This document shows, one piece after another, positions 19,337 to 27,677 of a stretch of DNA of 64,000 nt; the first letter of the stretch is position 1; each line of letters begins with the position of its first letter. The DNA lies in contig NZ_CP137573.1 of the NCBI RefSeq assembly GCF_033343995.1, positions 4,745,001-4,809,000 on the forward strand. Direction: 5' to 3'. Both the position numbers and the translations under genes were made by a program. Source of the DNA: Streptomyces sp. HUAS YS2. GTDB taxonomy: Bacteria; Actinomycetota; Actinomycetes; Streptomycetales; Streptomycetaceae. The notes under the pieces are model-generated. The model was not told the origin of the DNA. It made no database searches and was given only the letters and a program-made list of their open reading frames with translations.

Positions 19337-20035
19337 TCAGCCCTGCGCGGCCTTGCGGCGGCGCGTCACCAGGAAGCCACCGACACCCGCGAGGGCGACG
19401 GCAGCCGCGGCGATGATGCCGACCGGGGCGGACGAGCCGGTCTCGGCCAGGTCGCCCTCGGCGTCCTTGCTGTCACCGTTGCCACCGGTGGACTGCTCGC
19501 CCGGGGCACCCGGGGTCGGGGACGCGGAGCTGCCGGGCTCGCCCGGGGTGGTGGGCTCCTCGCCGGGCTTCGTGGGCTCCTCGCCCGGGGTGGTGGGCTC
19601 CTCGCCCGGCTTGGTCGGCTCCTCGCCGGGGGCGCAGTCGACCCAGAACGCCTTGTGCTTGCCGGCGCCGTTCTCGTTGTCGAACTTCCAGGTCAGCTTG
19701 TAGTGGCCGTCCGGAAGGGACAGGTCGGCGGTCCGCTCGTGGCCCGAACCGTCCAGGGTCAGGGAACCCGAGGTGCCCTCGAGGTCCTTGGTCGGGGCGT
19801 GGCCCTTGATCGTCCAGTCGACCTTCTGCGCACCGTCGAACTTGAAACCGTCGAGGTAGAACGTGCACACGTGCGGCTCGTTCTTCATGAGCTCTTCGCC
19901 GGTCTTGGCGTCGTGAATCTTCACGGTGCCGTTGTCGCCCTTGGGCTTACCGGTCGCGGAGGCGGTGGGGGCCAGCAGAACGGTCGCCGACAGAGCGGCG
20001 ACGACGGCGCAGGCGGGGATGAGGGTACGTCGCAT
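19337..20035 (-). CDS. LAETG sortase-anchored surface protein
   Basis: A 232-residue secreted, wall-anchored protein. Residues 1-27 are a Sec signal peptide (cleavage after ASA). A beta-rich domain follows to about residue 145. Next comes a stalk with four GEEPT[KT]PGE repeats, then LAETG (196-200), a hydrophobic helix and an RRRK tail. LAxTG is the motif used by class E sortases of Streptomyces, so it is probably linked to peptidoglycan. Ligand unknown. The Pro/Glu repeats are near-identical in DNA and could vary in number. Upstream, 20036-20135 holds its promoter region; nothing clear could be fixed. Confidence 0.88.
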   Translation of the reverse strand: MRRTLIPACAVVAALSATVLLAPTASATGKPKGDNGTVKIHDAKTGEELMKNEPHVCTFYLDGFKFDGAQKVDWTIKGHAPTKDLEGTSGSLTLDGSGHERTADLSLPDGHYKLTWKFDNENGAGKHKAFWVDCAPGEEPTKPGEEPTTPGEEPTKPGEEPTTPGEPGSSASPTPGAPGEQSTGGNGDSKDAEGDLAETGSSAPVGIIAAAAVALAGVGGFLVTRRRKAAQG

Positions 20036-20135
20036 ATGGGCTGTCCATCTGAGAGATGAAAAGGATGCCGTGGGGGGTAGCGGAGGCAGCCTATCCGTCG
20101 CCTTAAGTCACTCTTAACCCAAGGGCCTATAACAA

Positions 20136-20171
20136 TCTCGCCAGTTGGCGAGAACCTATTGGCGAGAACCT
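20136..20171 (-). terminator. Hairpin with duplicated arm after small membrane gene
   Basis: TCTCGCCA (20136-20143) and TGGCGAGA (20146-20153) form a perfect 8-bp stem. On the minus strand it is followed by TTGTTAT, fitting a terminator for the gene ending at 20173. The arm is duplicated: TTGGCGAGAACCT occurs at 20145-20157 and 20159-20171, so two alternative hairpins are possible. Confidence 0.55.
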
Positions 20172-20172
20172 C

Positions 20173-20616
20173 TCAGAGCGCGAAGAACGTTCCCAGCAAC
20201 AGCACCCCGCCGGCCGCCGCCACCGACCACGCCGTACGGGTCATCCGCAGCCCGCCGCCGATCACCAGTGCCGCCAGCAGCAGCGCGCCGCCCAGCGGCA
20301 CCCAGGCGTGGAACCCGCCCGCCCAGCCCGCCCGGACCGCCTCCTCCGTGCCCGGCTTCACCACCACCGGCACCTTCTGGCCCTTACCCGCCGCGACCGA
20401 ATGCGCGATGGACAGCGTCGTGTGCTGGGAGGGAGGACTGGCCGGAACATAACGGCCGCTGCACATCTCCTCGTTGCAGCCGGTCACCGTCAGCGTGCCG
20501 TGCTCACGCCCCTTCGACAGCAGGACGTGCTGCGCCGTCCCCCACGACGACCAGGCGCCCGCGACCACGAGCAGCAGGGCGACCAGGGCCATGGCGGCGT
20601 TACGAGCGTGCGTCAT
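20173..20616 (-). CDS. Small membrane protein of unknown function
   Basis: Encodes 147 residues with a signal-anchor helix at about 8-27, a central exterior loop of about 70 residues containing two Cys (GCNEEMCSGRYV) that could form a disulfide, and two further helices at about 105-123 and 129-146. It lies 39 bp downstream of pth on the same strand. The family is not recognised. The Cys pair and helix layout resemble small envelope proteins of actinomycetes, but no role can be given. Confidence 0.75.
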   Translation of the reverse strand: MTHARNAAMALVALLLVVAGAWSSWGTAQHVLLSKGREHGTLTVTGCNEEMCSGRYVPASPPSQHTTLSIAHSVAAGKGQKVPVVVKPGTEEAVRAGWAGGFHAWVPLGGALLLAALVIGGGLRMTRTAWSVAAAGGVLLLGTFFAL

Positions 20617-20655
20617 GACCCGCGATCGTACAGTCGTACCGATGCTCGGGGTCGA

Positions 20656-21252
20656 TCAGGAGTTGTACGCCGACTGCGCCCGCTCCAGACCCTCCGCCAC
20701 CAGGCACTCCACCGAATCGGCGGCCCGGTCCACGAAGTAGTCGAGCTCCTTGCGCTCCGTCGACGAGAAGTCCTTCAGCACGAAATCCGCGACCTGCATC
20801 CGGCCCGGCGGACGCCCGATCCCGAACCGCACCCGGTGGTAGTCCGCGCCCATCGCCTTCGTCATCGACTTCAGACCGTTGTGCCCGTTGTCCCCGCCGC
20901 CCAGCTTCAGCCGCAGCACGCCGTAGTCGATGTCCAGCTCGTCATGGACCGCCACCACGTGCGCCGTCGGCACCTTGTAGAAATCCCGCAGCGCCGTCAC
21001 CGGACCGCCCGACAGATTCATGTACGACATCGGCTTCGCCAGGATCACCCGCCGGTTCGCCGGCCCCGGCGGACCCATCCGGCCCTCCACGACCTGCGCC
21101 TGCGCCTTCTGCGCCCGCTTGAACTTCCCGCCGATGCGCTCTGCCAGCAGGTCCGCCACCATGAACCCCACGTTGTGCCGGTTCGCCGCGTACTCCGGCC
21201 CGGGATTGCCGAGGCCGACGATCAGCCAGGGGGCGTTCGCGTCGGTCGTCAT
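20656..21252 (-). CDS. pth: Peptidyl-tRNA hydrolase
   Basis: Releases tRNA from peptidyl-tRNA that has dropped off ribosomes; an essential recycling enzyme. The 198-residue product has the family motifs VGLGNPGPEY (N16), catalytic H26 in NRHNVGF, AVHDELDI and GHNGLKS. It follows rplY on the same strand, the usual neighbour of pth in actinomycetes. A terminator-like hairpin lies between them (21289-21322), and a TATGCT box just before pth may give it its own promoter. Confidence 0.95.
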   Translation of the reverse strand: MTTDANAPWLIVGLGNPGPEYAANRHNVGFMVADLLAERIGGKFKRAQKAQAQVVEGRMGPPGPANRRVILAKPMSYMNLSGGPVTALRDFYKVPTAHVVAVHDELDIDYGVLRLKLGGGDNGHNGLKSMTKAMGADYHRVRFGIGRPPGRMQVADFVLKDFSSTERKELDYFVDRAADSVECLVAEGLERAQSAYNS

Positions 21253-21288
21253 GTGGGTCGTCTCCTCGTGTCCGTACGAGCATAGGAA

Positions 21289-21322
21289 ACGGGGTGACGA
21301 GCCGTACGGCCCGTCACCCCGT
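21289..21322 (-). terminator. Hairpin between rplY and pth
   Basis: An 11-bp perfect stem (21289-21299 with 21312-21322) enclosing a self-complementary GCCGTACGGC. On the minus strand it is followed by TTTCC. It probably ends or attenuates rplY transcription before pth. Confidence 0.75.
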
Positions 21323-21344
21323 CACGTCAGGCAGAGCCTACGGC

Positions 21345-21944
21345 TCAGGCCTCGGCGCCCTCGGCGGCCTCGCCCTCGGCGGCCTCGGCAGCCGGCTCCT
21401 CGGCCTGCGCGGCCAGGATCTGGATGGCGACGGCGTCCTCGTCGGTGACCAGGGTGGTGCCCTTCGGCAGCGCGATGTCCTTGGCGAGGATGGAGGCACC
21501 GGCCTCCAGGCCCGCGATGGAGACCGTGACGGACTCGGGGATGTGGGTGGCCTCGGCCTCGACGGAGAGGGTGTTGAGGACGTGCTCCACGAGGAAGCTG
21601 CCCGGGGCGAGCTCGCCCTCGGTCTCGATGACGACCTCGACGGTGACCTTCTCGCCGCGCTTCACGAGCAGCAGGTCGACGTGCTCCAGGAAGCCCTTCA
21701 GCGGGTCACGCTGGGCGGCCTTCGGGATCGCCAGCTCCTGGCCCTTGCCCTCGATGTCCAGGGACAGCAGGACGTTCGGGGTGCGGAGCGCGAGCTGGAG
21801 CTCGTGGCCCGGCAGGTTCAGGTGGATCGGGTCCGAGCCGTGACCGTAGAGAACGCCCGGAACCTGGCCGGCGCGACGGATCTTGCGGGCGGCGCCCTTG
21901 CCGAACTCGGTGCGGACGGAAGCGGCGAGCTTGACCTCGGACAT
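21345..21944 (-). CDS. rplY: 50S ribosomal protein L25/general stress protein Ctc
   Basis: A 199-residue member of the CTC form of L25, which binds 5S rRNA in the large subunit and is often stress-induced. The N-terminal L25 domain contains EFGKGAARKIRRAGQVPGVLYG; the longer C-terminal beta domain is typical of the Ctc form, and the tail is an Ala/Glu-rich acidic stretch. The start is the ATG at 21944, preceded by GAGGAG; an in-frame start at 21983 lacks a ribosome site. It precedes pth on the same strand. Confidence 0.93.
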   Translation of the reverse strand: MSEVKLAASVRTEFGKGAARKIRRAGQVPGVLYGHGSDPIHLNLPGHELQLALRTPNVLLSLDIEGKGQELAIPKAAQRDPLKGFLEHVDLLLVKRGEKVTVEVVIETEGELAPGSFLVEHVLNTLSVEAEATHIPESVTVSIAGLEAGASILAKDIALPKGTTLVTDEDAVAIQILAAQAEEPAAEAAEGEAAEGAEA

Positions 21945-22292
21945 GTGCACTCCTCGTAGACGGTGACGAAAATCAGTGGTCACCCGGCCACGACTGGCGA
22001 TGGCCTGCTACGAAGAGCGCGTCGATAACGGACCGCCGATCCGCAGAACGCGGACGGCCTCCCTCGCCGAGCAACTACGGCAGTCTACCGGCCGACCGCC
22101 GTCGCACCCAATTGGATCACCCGGTCCTCCGGGCGGGGTCCTCCCGGTGGCCTCATCAACTGCGTCATCGGAGCGGCAAGCGGACCGACCAGGCGTCGAA
22201 ACCGGGCGGTCCAGGGAGAAACCACGTCGCGGGCGTCGACAGAAGACGCCACCTCGCGACGGAGGAGACATGCTCAGGAGAACCGGCCCCCT

Positions 22293-22463
22293 GGTCCCTT
22301 CTACTTCTTCCCCTTCAACGGGCAGACGAGGAGAGGGAACACGACGGTCACCGTGCCCGACGGGCGGTACGTCATGCGGCTCACCGTCCTCAAGGCGCTC
22401 GGCACCGAAGCGGCCGACACCGAGACCTGGACGTCGCCGACGTTCACCATCGACCGCCCCTAG
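22293..22463 (+). pseudogene. C-terminal remnant of a secreted S8-type serine peptidase
   Basis: In the 640-bp stretch between rplY and prs, one frame reads GPFYFFPFNGQ ... VTVPDGRYVMRLTVLKALG ... ETWTSPTFTIDRP, then a stop. This matches my recollection of the C-terminal Fn3-like end of large secreted subtilisin-like peptidases of Streptomyces. No start codon, ribosome site or upstream catalytic domain is present, so about 57 codons survive of a gene that would normally exceed 1000. The sequence at 21945-22292 shows no recognisable gene. A family search of the 57 residues would settle the assignment. Confidence 0.55.
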
Positions 22464-22488
22464 GACGAAACCCCGCACGGGGCGAAAC

Positions 22489-22524
22489 AGTAAGGGCCAC
22501 TCCCCTGGGGGAGTGGCCCTTACT
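22489..22524. terminator. Strong intrinsic terminator after prs
   Basis: A 17-bp perfect stem (22489-22505 with 22508-22524) with a two-base centre. It lies 60 bp beyond the prs stop and just after the peptidase remnant, so it can serve both strands. Confidence 0.88.
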
Positions 22525-22583
22525 CATGTCACGACAGTGGCTGAATCACGCCCCTGCGACACGTGATGCCGATCCGGATCGGC

Positions 22584-23558
22584 TCAGTGCTCCTCGAAGA
22601 GGCTCGTCACCGAACCGTCCTCGAACACCTCACGCACCGCGCGCGCGATCGTCGGAGCGATCGACAGCACCGTGATCTTGTCCAGCTCCAGCGCACCCGG
22701 CACCGGCAGCGTGTCCGTGAACACGAACTCGCTCACCTTCGAGTTCTTCAGGCGGTCCGCCGCCGGACCCGACAGGATGCCGTGCGTCGCCGTCACGATG
22801 ACGTCCTCCGCACCGTGCGCGAACAGCGCGTCCGCCGCGGCGCAGATCGTGCCGCCCGTGTCGACCATGTCGTCGACCAGGACACAGACGCGGCCCTTCA
22901 CGTCACCGACGACCTCGTGGACGGTCACCTGGTTGGCGACGTCCTTGTCACGACGCTTGTGCACGATCGCCAGCGGCGCGTCCAGACGGTCGCACCAGCG
23001 GTCGGCGACCCGCACGCGGCCGGCGTCCGGGGAGACGATCGTCAGCTTCTCGCGGTCGACCTTCGCACCCACGTAGTCCGCCAGGACCGGCAGGGCCGAC
23101 AGGTGGTCCACCGGACCGTCGAAGAAGCCCTGGATCTGGTCCGTGTGCAGGTCCACGGTCAGGATCCGGTCCGCACCCGAGGTCTTCAGCAGGTCCGCGA
23201 CCAGACGGGCCGAGATCGGCTCACGACCACGGTGCTTCTTGTCCTGACGGGCGTAGCCGTACGACGGGATGATCACCGTGATGCTCCGCGCGGAGGCGCG
23301 CTTCAGAGCATCGATCATGATCAGCTGCTCCATGATCCACTTGTTGATCGGAGCCGTGTGGCTCTGGATCAGGAAGCAGTCCGCGCCACGAGCCGACTCC
23401 TGGAAGCGGACGTAGATCTCGCCGTTCGCGAAGTCGAAAGCCTTGGTCGGCACGAGGCCGACACCCAGCTGGTGCGCGACCTCCTCGGCCAGCTCGGGGT
23501 GGGCGCGGCCGGAGAAGAGCATCAACTTCTTCTCGCCGGTCGTCTTGATCCCGGTCAC
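22584..23558 (-). CDS. prs: Ribose-phosphate diphosphokinase (PRPP synthetase)
   Basis: Makes PRPP from ribose-5-phosphate and ATP for purine, pyrimidine, His, Trp and NAD synthesis. The 324-residue protein has the flexible catalytic loop RQDKKHRGREPIS (104-116) and the PRPP-binding loop VLVDDMVDTGG (227-237), with the regulatory-type layout of class I enzymes. It follows glmU by 121 bp on the same strand; glmU-prs is a common bacterial pair, and co-transcription is likely since no terminator is visible in the gap. Confidence 0.96.
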   Translation of the reverse strand: MTGIKTTGEKKLMLFSGRAHPELAEEVAHQLGVGLVPTKAFDFANGEIYVRFQESARGADCFLIQSHTAPINKWIMEQLIMIDALKRASARSITVIIPSYGYARQDKKHRGREPISARLVADLLKTSGADRILTVDLHTDQIQGFFDGPVDHLSALPVLADYVGAKVDREKLTIVSPDAGRVRVADRWCDRLDAPLAIVHKRRDKDVANQVTVHEVVGDVKGRVCVLVDDMVDTGGTICAAADALFAHGAEDVIVTATHGILSGPAADRLKNSKVSEFVFTDTLPVPGALELDKITVLSIAPTIARAVREVFEDGSVTSLFEEH

Positions 23559-23679
23559 AGCACTGTCTCCTCAGACGTGTCTCCGGCCGCGAAACACGAG
23601 CGTCCCTTGCGCGTGCGCGAGCCGGCCGAATTTGTGTGCACGTATCACGGTACGCCGAGTTCGACGTACCCGTTTCCGG

Positions 23680-25125
23680 TCAGCCTTCGCCGGCGGACTC
23701 CTCGGCGGCCACCTGAGCGGCCTGGGCGGCGGCGCTGCCCGGACGCTTCCGGGCCACCCAACCCTCGATATTCCGCTGCTGGCCACGGGCGACGGCCAGC
23801 GCACCCGCCGGAACGTCCTTGGTGATCACCGAACCCGCGGCGGTGTACGCACCGTCCCCGACCGTGACAGGCGCCACAAACATGTTGTCCGAACCGGTCC
23901 GGCAGTGCGACCCGATGTTCGTGTGGTGCTTCTTCTCGCCGTCGTAGTTCACGAACACGCTCGCGGCGCCGATGTTCGAGTACTCGCCGATCGTCGCGTC
24001 ACCCACGTACGAGAGGTGCGGGACCTTGGTGCCCTCGCCGATCGAGGCGTTCTTCGTCTCGACGTAGGTGCCGATCTTGCCCTTGGCGCCGAGGTTCGTC
24101 CCCGGACGCAGGTACGCGAACGGCCCCACGGAGGCGTTCTCGCCGACCACCGCGGAATCGGCGACGGTGTTGTCCACCCGGGCGCCCGCGCGGACCGTCG
24201 TGTCCTTCAGGCGCGTGTTCGGACCCACCTCGGCGTCCTCGCCGATGTGCGTCGCGCCCAGCAGCTGCGTACCCGGGTGGATCAGGGCGTCCCGCTCGAA
24301 CGTCACGGTCACGTCGACGAACACGGAGGACGGGTCGACGACGGTGACACCGGCCGTCATGGCCCGCTCGAGCAGCCGCCGGTTCAGCAGGCCACGGGCC
24401 TCCGCGAGCTGCACCCGGTTGTTGATCCCGAGGATCTCCCGGTGGTCGCCCGCGACCGAGGCGCCCACCCGGTGGCCGGCCTCACGCAGGATCGACAGCA
24501 CGTCGGTGAGGTACTCCTCGCCCTGGCTGTTGTCCGTCCGCACCTTGCCCAGCGCGTCGGCGAGCAGCTGCCCGTCGAACGCGAACACGCCCGAGTTGAT
24601 CTCCTTGATCGCGCGCTGCTCGTCGGAGGCGTCCTTGTGCTCCACGATCTCGGTGACGGCGCCGGAGGCGTCGCGCACGATCCGGCCGTACCCGGTGGAG
24701 TCCGGGACCTCGGCGGTCAGCACGGTCACGGCGTTGCCGTCGGCGGCGTGCGTCGCGGCGAGCGCCTGCAGCGTCTCGCCGGAGAGCAGCGGGGTGTCGC
24801 CGCACACGACGACGACGGTGCCGTCGGGGGCCTGGCCCAGCTCCTCGAGCGCCATCCGCACCGCGTGCCCGGTGCCGTTCTGCTCGTACTGCACGGCGGT
24901 ACGGGTACCGGCGTAGTACGCGTCGAGGTGCGCGGACACCTGCTCGCGGGCGTGCCCCACGACGACGACGAGGTTCTCGGGGTCGAGCTCCCGAGCTGCG
25001 GAGACGACGTGTCCGACGAGCGAACGCCCGCAGATCTCGTGGAGGACCTTGGGAGTCTTCGACTTCATACGGGTGCCTTCACCCGCTGCGAGTACGACGA
25101 CGGCGGCCGGGCGTGTGGCGCTCAC
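23680..25125 (-). CDS. glmU: Bifunctional GlcNAc-1-P uridyltransferase / GlcN-1-P acetyltransferase
   Basis: Produces UDP-GlcNAc, the precursor of peptidoglycan and other envelope glycans, through two activities: C-terminal acetylation of glucosamine-1-phosphate and N-terminal uridylylation. The 481-residue protein has the nucleotide-binding loop LAAGEGTRMKS (12-22) and QNGTGHAV in the first half. The second half is a left-handed beta helix with repeated hexapeptides, containing RPGTNLGAKGKIGTYVETKN and the acetyl-CoA site NIGAASVFVNYDG. The GTG start at 25125 has AAGGG upstream and begins directly at the domain; the open frame continues upstream across the tRNA, which is not coding. Confidence 0.95.
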   Translation of the reverse strand: MSATRPAAVVVLAAGEGTRMKSKTPKVLHEICGRSLVGHVVSAARELDPENLVVVVGHAREQVSAHLDAYYAGTRTAVQYEQNGTGHAVRMALEELGQAPDGTVVVVCGDTPLLSGETLQALAATHAADGNAVTVLTAEVPDSTGYGRIVRDASGAVTEIVEHKDASDEQRAIKEINSGVFAFDGQLLADALGKVRTDNSQGEEYLTDVLSILREAGHRVGASVAGDHREILGINNRVQLAEARGLLNRRLLERAMTAGVTVVDPSSVFVDVTVTFERDALIHPGTQLLGATHIGEDAEVGPNTRLKDTTVRAGARVDNTVADSAVVGENASVGPFAYLRPGTNLGAKGKIGTYVETKNASIGEGTKVPHLSYVGDATIGEYSNIGAASVFVNYDGEKKHHTNIGSHCRTGSDNMFVAPVTVGDGAYTAAGSVITKDVPAGALAVARGQQRNIEGWVARKRPGSAAAQAAQVAAEESAGEG

Positions 25126-25140
25126 GGAAATGCCCTTCGG

Positions 25141-25163
25141 CTTCGGGTGGTGGACACCCGAAG
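25141..25163 (-). promoter_or_regulatory. Inverted repeat at glmU promoter
   Basis: A perfect 9-bp inverted repeat with a 5-bp spacer, CTTCGGGTG/CACCCGAAG, 16 bp before the glmU GTG. A minus-strand -10-like TATCCT (25167-25162) overlaps its upstream edge. It could be an operator or a 5'-leader hairpin; no regulator can be named. Confidence 0.4.
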
Positions 25164-25195
25164 GATACCGGGGGGTGCCGGCTCGCAAATGAGTG

Positions 25196-25224
25196 CGGGT
25201 CCCGACCGGTGAGGTCGGGACCCG
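25196..25224 (-). terminator. Terminator after tRNA-Gln
   Basis: A 12-bp perfect stem (25196-25207 with 25213-25224), 16 bp beyond the tRNA 3' end on the minus strand. Confidence 0.8.
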
Positions 25225-25239
25225 AACTGAGCATGTGTG

Positions 25240-25310
25240 CTCCCGGGGGAGGACTCGAACCCCCATGATCAGAACCAAAATCTGACGTCTTGCCCTTAGA
25301 CGACCCGGGA
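25240..25310 (-). tRNA. tRNA-Gln (anticodon UUG)
   Basis: Minus-strand cloverleaf. The 7-bp acceptor stem TCCCGGG pairs with CCCGGGA followed by discriminator G; CCA is not fully encoded. The anticodon arm TCAGA-TTTTGGT-TCTGA gives anticodon TTG, and the T arm is GGGGG-TTCGAGT-CCTCC. The 5' end lies only 6 bp downstream of the stop codon of the gene at 25317-26189, so its promoter must lie inside that gene or be shared with it. Confidence 0.93.
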
Positions 25311-25316
25311 TTACCG

Positions 25317-26189
25317 CTATGTCCGATTTTGCTGAACGGCCGCGGATGCAGCCCCTACTATGCCGTACCACCAGCCCTCGATGCGACGGTACAGATCTGC
25401 GCTGTCGCGAACGCGCACGACGAGGCAACCGCGGTAACTCTCGCCGACGTTCTTGCGCACAGTCGTGGGGTTGTGGCGCTTCAGCGTCGTCTTGCCGAGC
25501 CGCGAGGCGTCGATGCCGACGAGGTCGGCCCAGTACTTCTCCGCGCCGGCGATGTCGGCCGTCTCGTGGATCATCACGTAGTAGCAGCGCCGCTCCGGTT
25601 CGATGTCGAGGAGGTCGAGCCAAGCGAGAAAGACCCGGATCATGCCTGGGTCGCTATTGACGAAGGTCACCCGCTCCCGGCGGGCGTGCGGCTTGTCCTT
25701 AGTGCCTTCTGCCCAGTAGAGACTCGTGCCCAACATCATGAGCTCGCGAGTCGACAGTTCCCCGATCTCGGCGGCAGCCGACGCCTTGACCTTGCGACGT
25801 TCCTCCTCGCGTCGGCGGAGTGTGGGCTCCCAGCCGCGCTTCGCGATCTCGGACGCCTGCTCCCGTGTCCGCGGCTCCGGCTTCGGGAGGTCGCGGACCC
25901 ACAGGGATATCGAGCTCTTCGAGCACCCCAGTTCGACCTGGATCTGGTCGTAGGTCATGCCCTGCAGGCGCAGCTCCCGGGCCTTCGCCCGGAGGTCGTC
26001 CTTGGCGTTGGGGCGCTTCGTCCACTCCGGCGGGGGCTCGCCCTTCACGAGGCGGTGGAGGAGGTCGTTGTTGAAGACCTTCAGGCGGTCGCGGATCTGG
26101 CGGAGGCTGAGGCCCTCGCGGCGTAGCGCGACGGCTTGCTCGCGGAGGGTTTCGAAGTCGGCGGCGTACCGGCTCGTCTCGGTGGTCAT
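25317..26189 (-). CDS. Helix-turn-helix protein with LAGLIDADG-like segment next to tRNA-Gln
   Basis: Encodes 290 residues. Two helix-turn-helix-like segments occur: residues about 15-45 (LREGLSLRQIRDRL-type) and 66-100 (MTYDQIQVELGCSKSSISLWV). A basic linker (TLRRREEERRKVK, 124-136) follows. The rest, from MLGTSLYWAEGTK at about 152-164, resembles a LAGLIDADG-type fold: one acid-containing helix, TFVNSDPGMIRVFLAWL, and YRGCLVVRVRDSADLYRRIEG. GC is visibly lower than in flanking genes and it abuts a tRNA, both consistent with acquisition. It could be a domesticated homing-endonuclease relative or a DNA-binding regulator; activity is unproven. Confidence 0.7.
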   Translation of the reverse strand: MTTETSRYAADFETLREQAVALRREGLSLRQIRDRLKVFNNDLLHRLVKGEPPPEWTKRPNAKDDLRAKARELRLQGMTYDQIQVELGCSKSSISLWVRDLPKPEPRTREQASEIAKRGWEPTLRRREEERRKVKASAAAEIGELSTRELMMLGTSLYWAEGTKDKPHARRERVTFVNSDPGMIRVFLAWLDLLDIEPERRCYYVMIHETADIAGAEKYWADLVGIDASRLGKTTLKRHNPTTVRKNVGESYRGCLVVRVRDSADLYRRIEGWWYGIVGAASAAVQQNRT

Positions 26190-26305
26190 GGGGGCACCTT
26201 CGTCCGGAATCCGGACGTCCGGGTCGAAAGTGCGGGCGATTCACCAGTTCGAGCGACACGTGAGTCTCCGGAAAATGACTCGCGCCCGCCCGTAGGCTGG
26301 GACGC

Positions 26306-27634
26306 ATGACCGCAACGGGGGCACACCAGGACGCGGCGGGCGGGCCCGCGCGGGGCTGGTTGTGGTGGGGGAGACGGCGCAGCGCGGTGCTGGACGTCGG
26401 GCTGGGGCTCGTGTCGGCGCTGGAGTGCGCCCTGGAGGGGATCGGGTTCGCGGAGCGGGCTGCGGTGCCGGTGCCGGTGGGGGTGCTGTTCGGGCTGTCG
26501 GCGGGGTTCGTGCTGGTGCTGCGGCGGCGGTGGCCGATCGTCGTGGTGCTGGTGTCGATCGCGACGACGCCCGCCGAGATGGGCTACCTGATGGGGATCG
26601 TCGGGCTGTACTCGCTCGCCGCCTCCGAGGTGCCGCGCCGGATCACGGCGCTGCTGGCCGGGATGTCGACGGTCGCGGTGTTCCTGGTGACCGTCGTACG
26701 GCTGCGGCAGGACGTGATGCAGGCCGACGTCGACCAGCGGGACTTCGATCCGAGCGGCTGGTACGTTCCTGTCGTCTCGCTCTTCATGACGCTGGGGCTG
26801 AACGCGCCGCCGGTGCTGTTCGGGCTGTACATCGGGGCCCGGCGGCGGCTCATGGAGAGCCTGCGGGAGCGGGCGGACAGTCTGGAGCAGGAGTTGTCGC
26901 TGCTGGCGGACCGGGCCGAGCAGCGGGCGCAGTGGGCGCGGCAGGAGGAGCGGACCCGGATCGCGCGGGAGATGCACGACGTGGTGGCGCACCGGGTGTC
27001 GTTGATGGTGGTGCATGCGGCGGCGTTGCAGGCGGTGGCGCTGAAGGATCCGCAGAAGGCGGTGCGGAACGCGGCGCTGGTGGGTGACATGGGCCGGCAG
27101 GCGCTGACCGAGTTGCGGGAGATGCTCGGCGTGCTGCGGGAGGAGGAGGCGCCGTCGGGCGGGGCTCCGGTGCCCGTGCCGCTGGCCGCCGTGGGGCGGG
27201 CCGCCGCCGCGGCCGCCGAGGCGGCGTCGGAGGACGGGCCGTGTCTGGACGCCCTGGAGGAGTTGGTCGAGCAGTCCCGGCAGGCCGGGGTGGTCGTGGA
27301 GCTGATGGTGCTGGGGGAGGCGCGGGCGTACGCGGCGGCGGTCGAGCAGACCGCCTACCGGGTGGTGCAGGAGGCGTTGACGAACGTGCACAAGCACGCG
27401 GCGGGGGCGAAGGTCGTGGTGCGGTTGGCGCATCGGGAGGCCGAGGTCGCGATGCAGGTGGAGAACGGTCCGTCGGACGCGGCGGTCGCGGACGCGCATC
27501 TGCCGAGCGGCGGGAACGGTCTGGTGGGGATGCGGGAGCGGGTGCATCGGCTGGGCGGGGTGTTCGTCTCGGGGCCGACGGACGCGGGCGGGTTCCGGGT
27601 GTCGGCGGTGTTGCCGTCGGCGGCCGGGGAGTAG
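26306..27634 (+). CDS. Orphan sensor histidine kinase (HisKA_3/NarL type)
   Basis: A 442-residue membrane kinase. About five hydrophobic helices occupy residues 25-185. The dimerisation/phosphoacceptor helix contains REMHDVVAHRVSLMV with H224, and the ATPase domain follows (ALTNVHKHA as N box, GLVGMRERV as G box). Kinases of this type normally pair with LuxR/NarL response regulators, but none is adjacent, so it is an orphan here. A -10-like TAGGCT (26292-26297) lies 8 bp before the ATG with no ribosome site, so the mRNA is probably leaderless. Confidence 0.9.
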   Translation: MTATGAHQDAAGGPARGWLWWGRRRSAVLDVGLGLVSALECALEGIGFAERAAVPVPVGVLFGLSAGFVLVLRRRWPIVVVLVSIATTPAEMGYLMGIVGLYSLAASEVPRRITALLAGMSTVAVFLVTVVRLRQDVMQADVDQRDFDPSGWYVPVVSLFMTLGLNAPPVLFGLYIGARRRLMESLRERADSLEQELSLLADRAEQRAQWARQEERTRIAREMHDVVAHRVSLMVVHAAALQAVALKDPQKAVRNAALVGDMGRQALTELREMLGVLREEEAPSGGAPVPVPLAAVGRAAAAAAEAASEDGPCLDALEELVEQSRQAGVVVELMVLGEARAYAAAVEQTAYRVVQEALTNVHKHAAGAKVVVRLAHREAEVAMQVENGPSDAAVADAHLPSGGNGLVGMRERVHRLGGVFVSGPTDAGGFRVSAVLPSAAGE

Positions 27635-27677
27635 CCGGTTCTGTCGCTGCCGCCGGACGCCGCGCTGCCTGATGTCC

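Noticed and set aside
19553..19625. Short direct repeats as a possible CRISPR array
   Set aside because: They encode the GEEPT[KT]PGE stalk of a wall-anchored protein in frame and have no unique spacers.
22008..22478. A 156-codon minus-strand frame in the rplY-prs gap
   Set aside because: No family pattern, no ribosome site, and it is antisense to the peptidase remnant, whose translation makes better protein sense.
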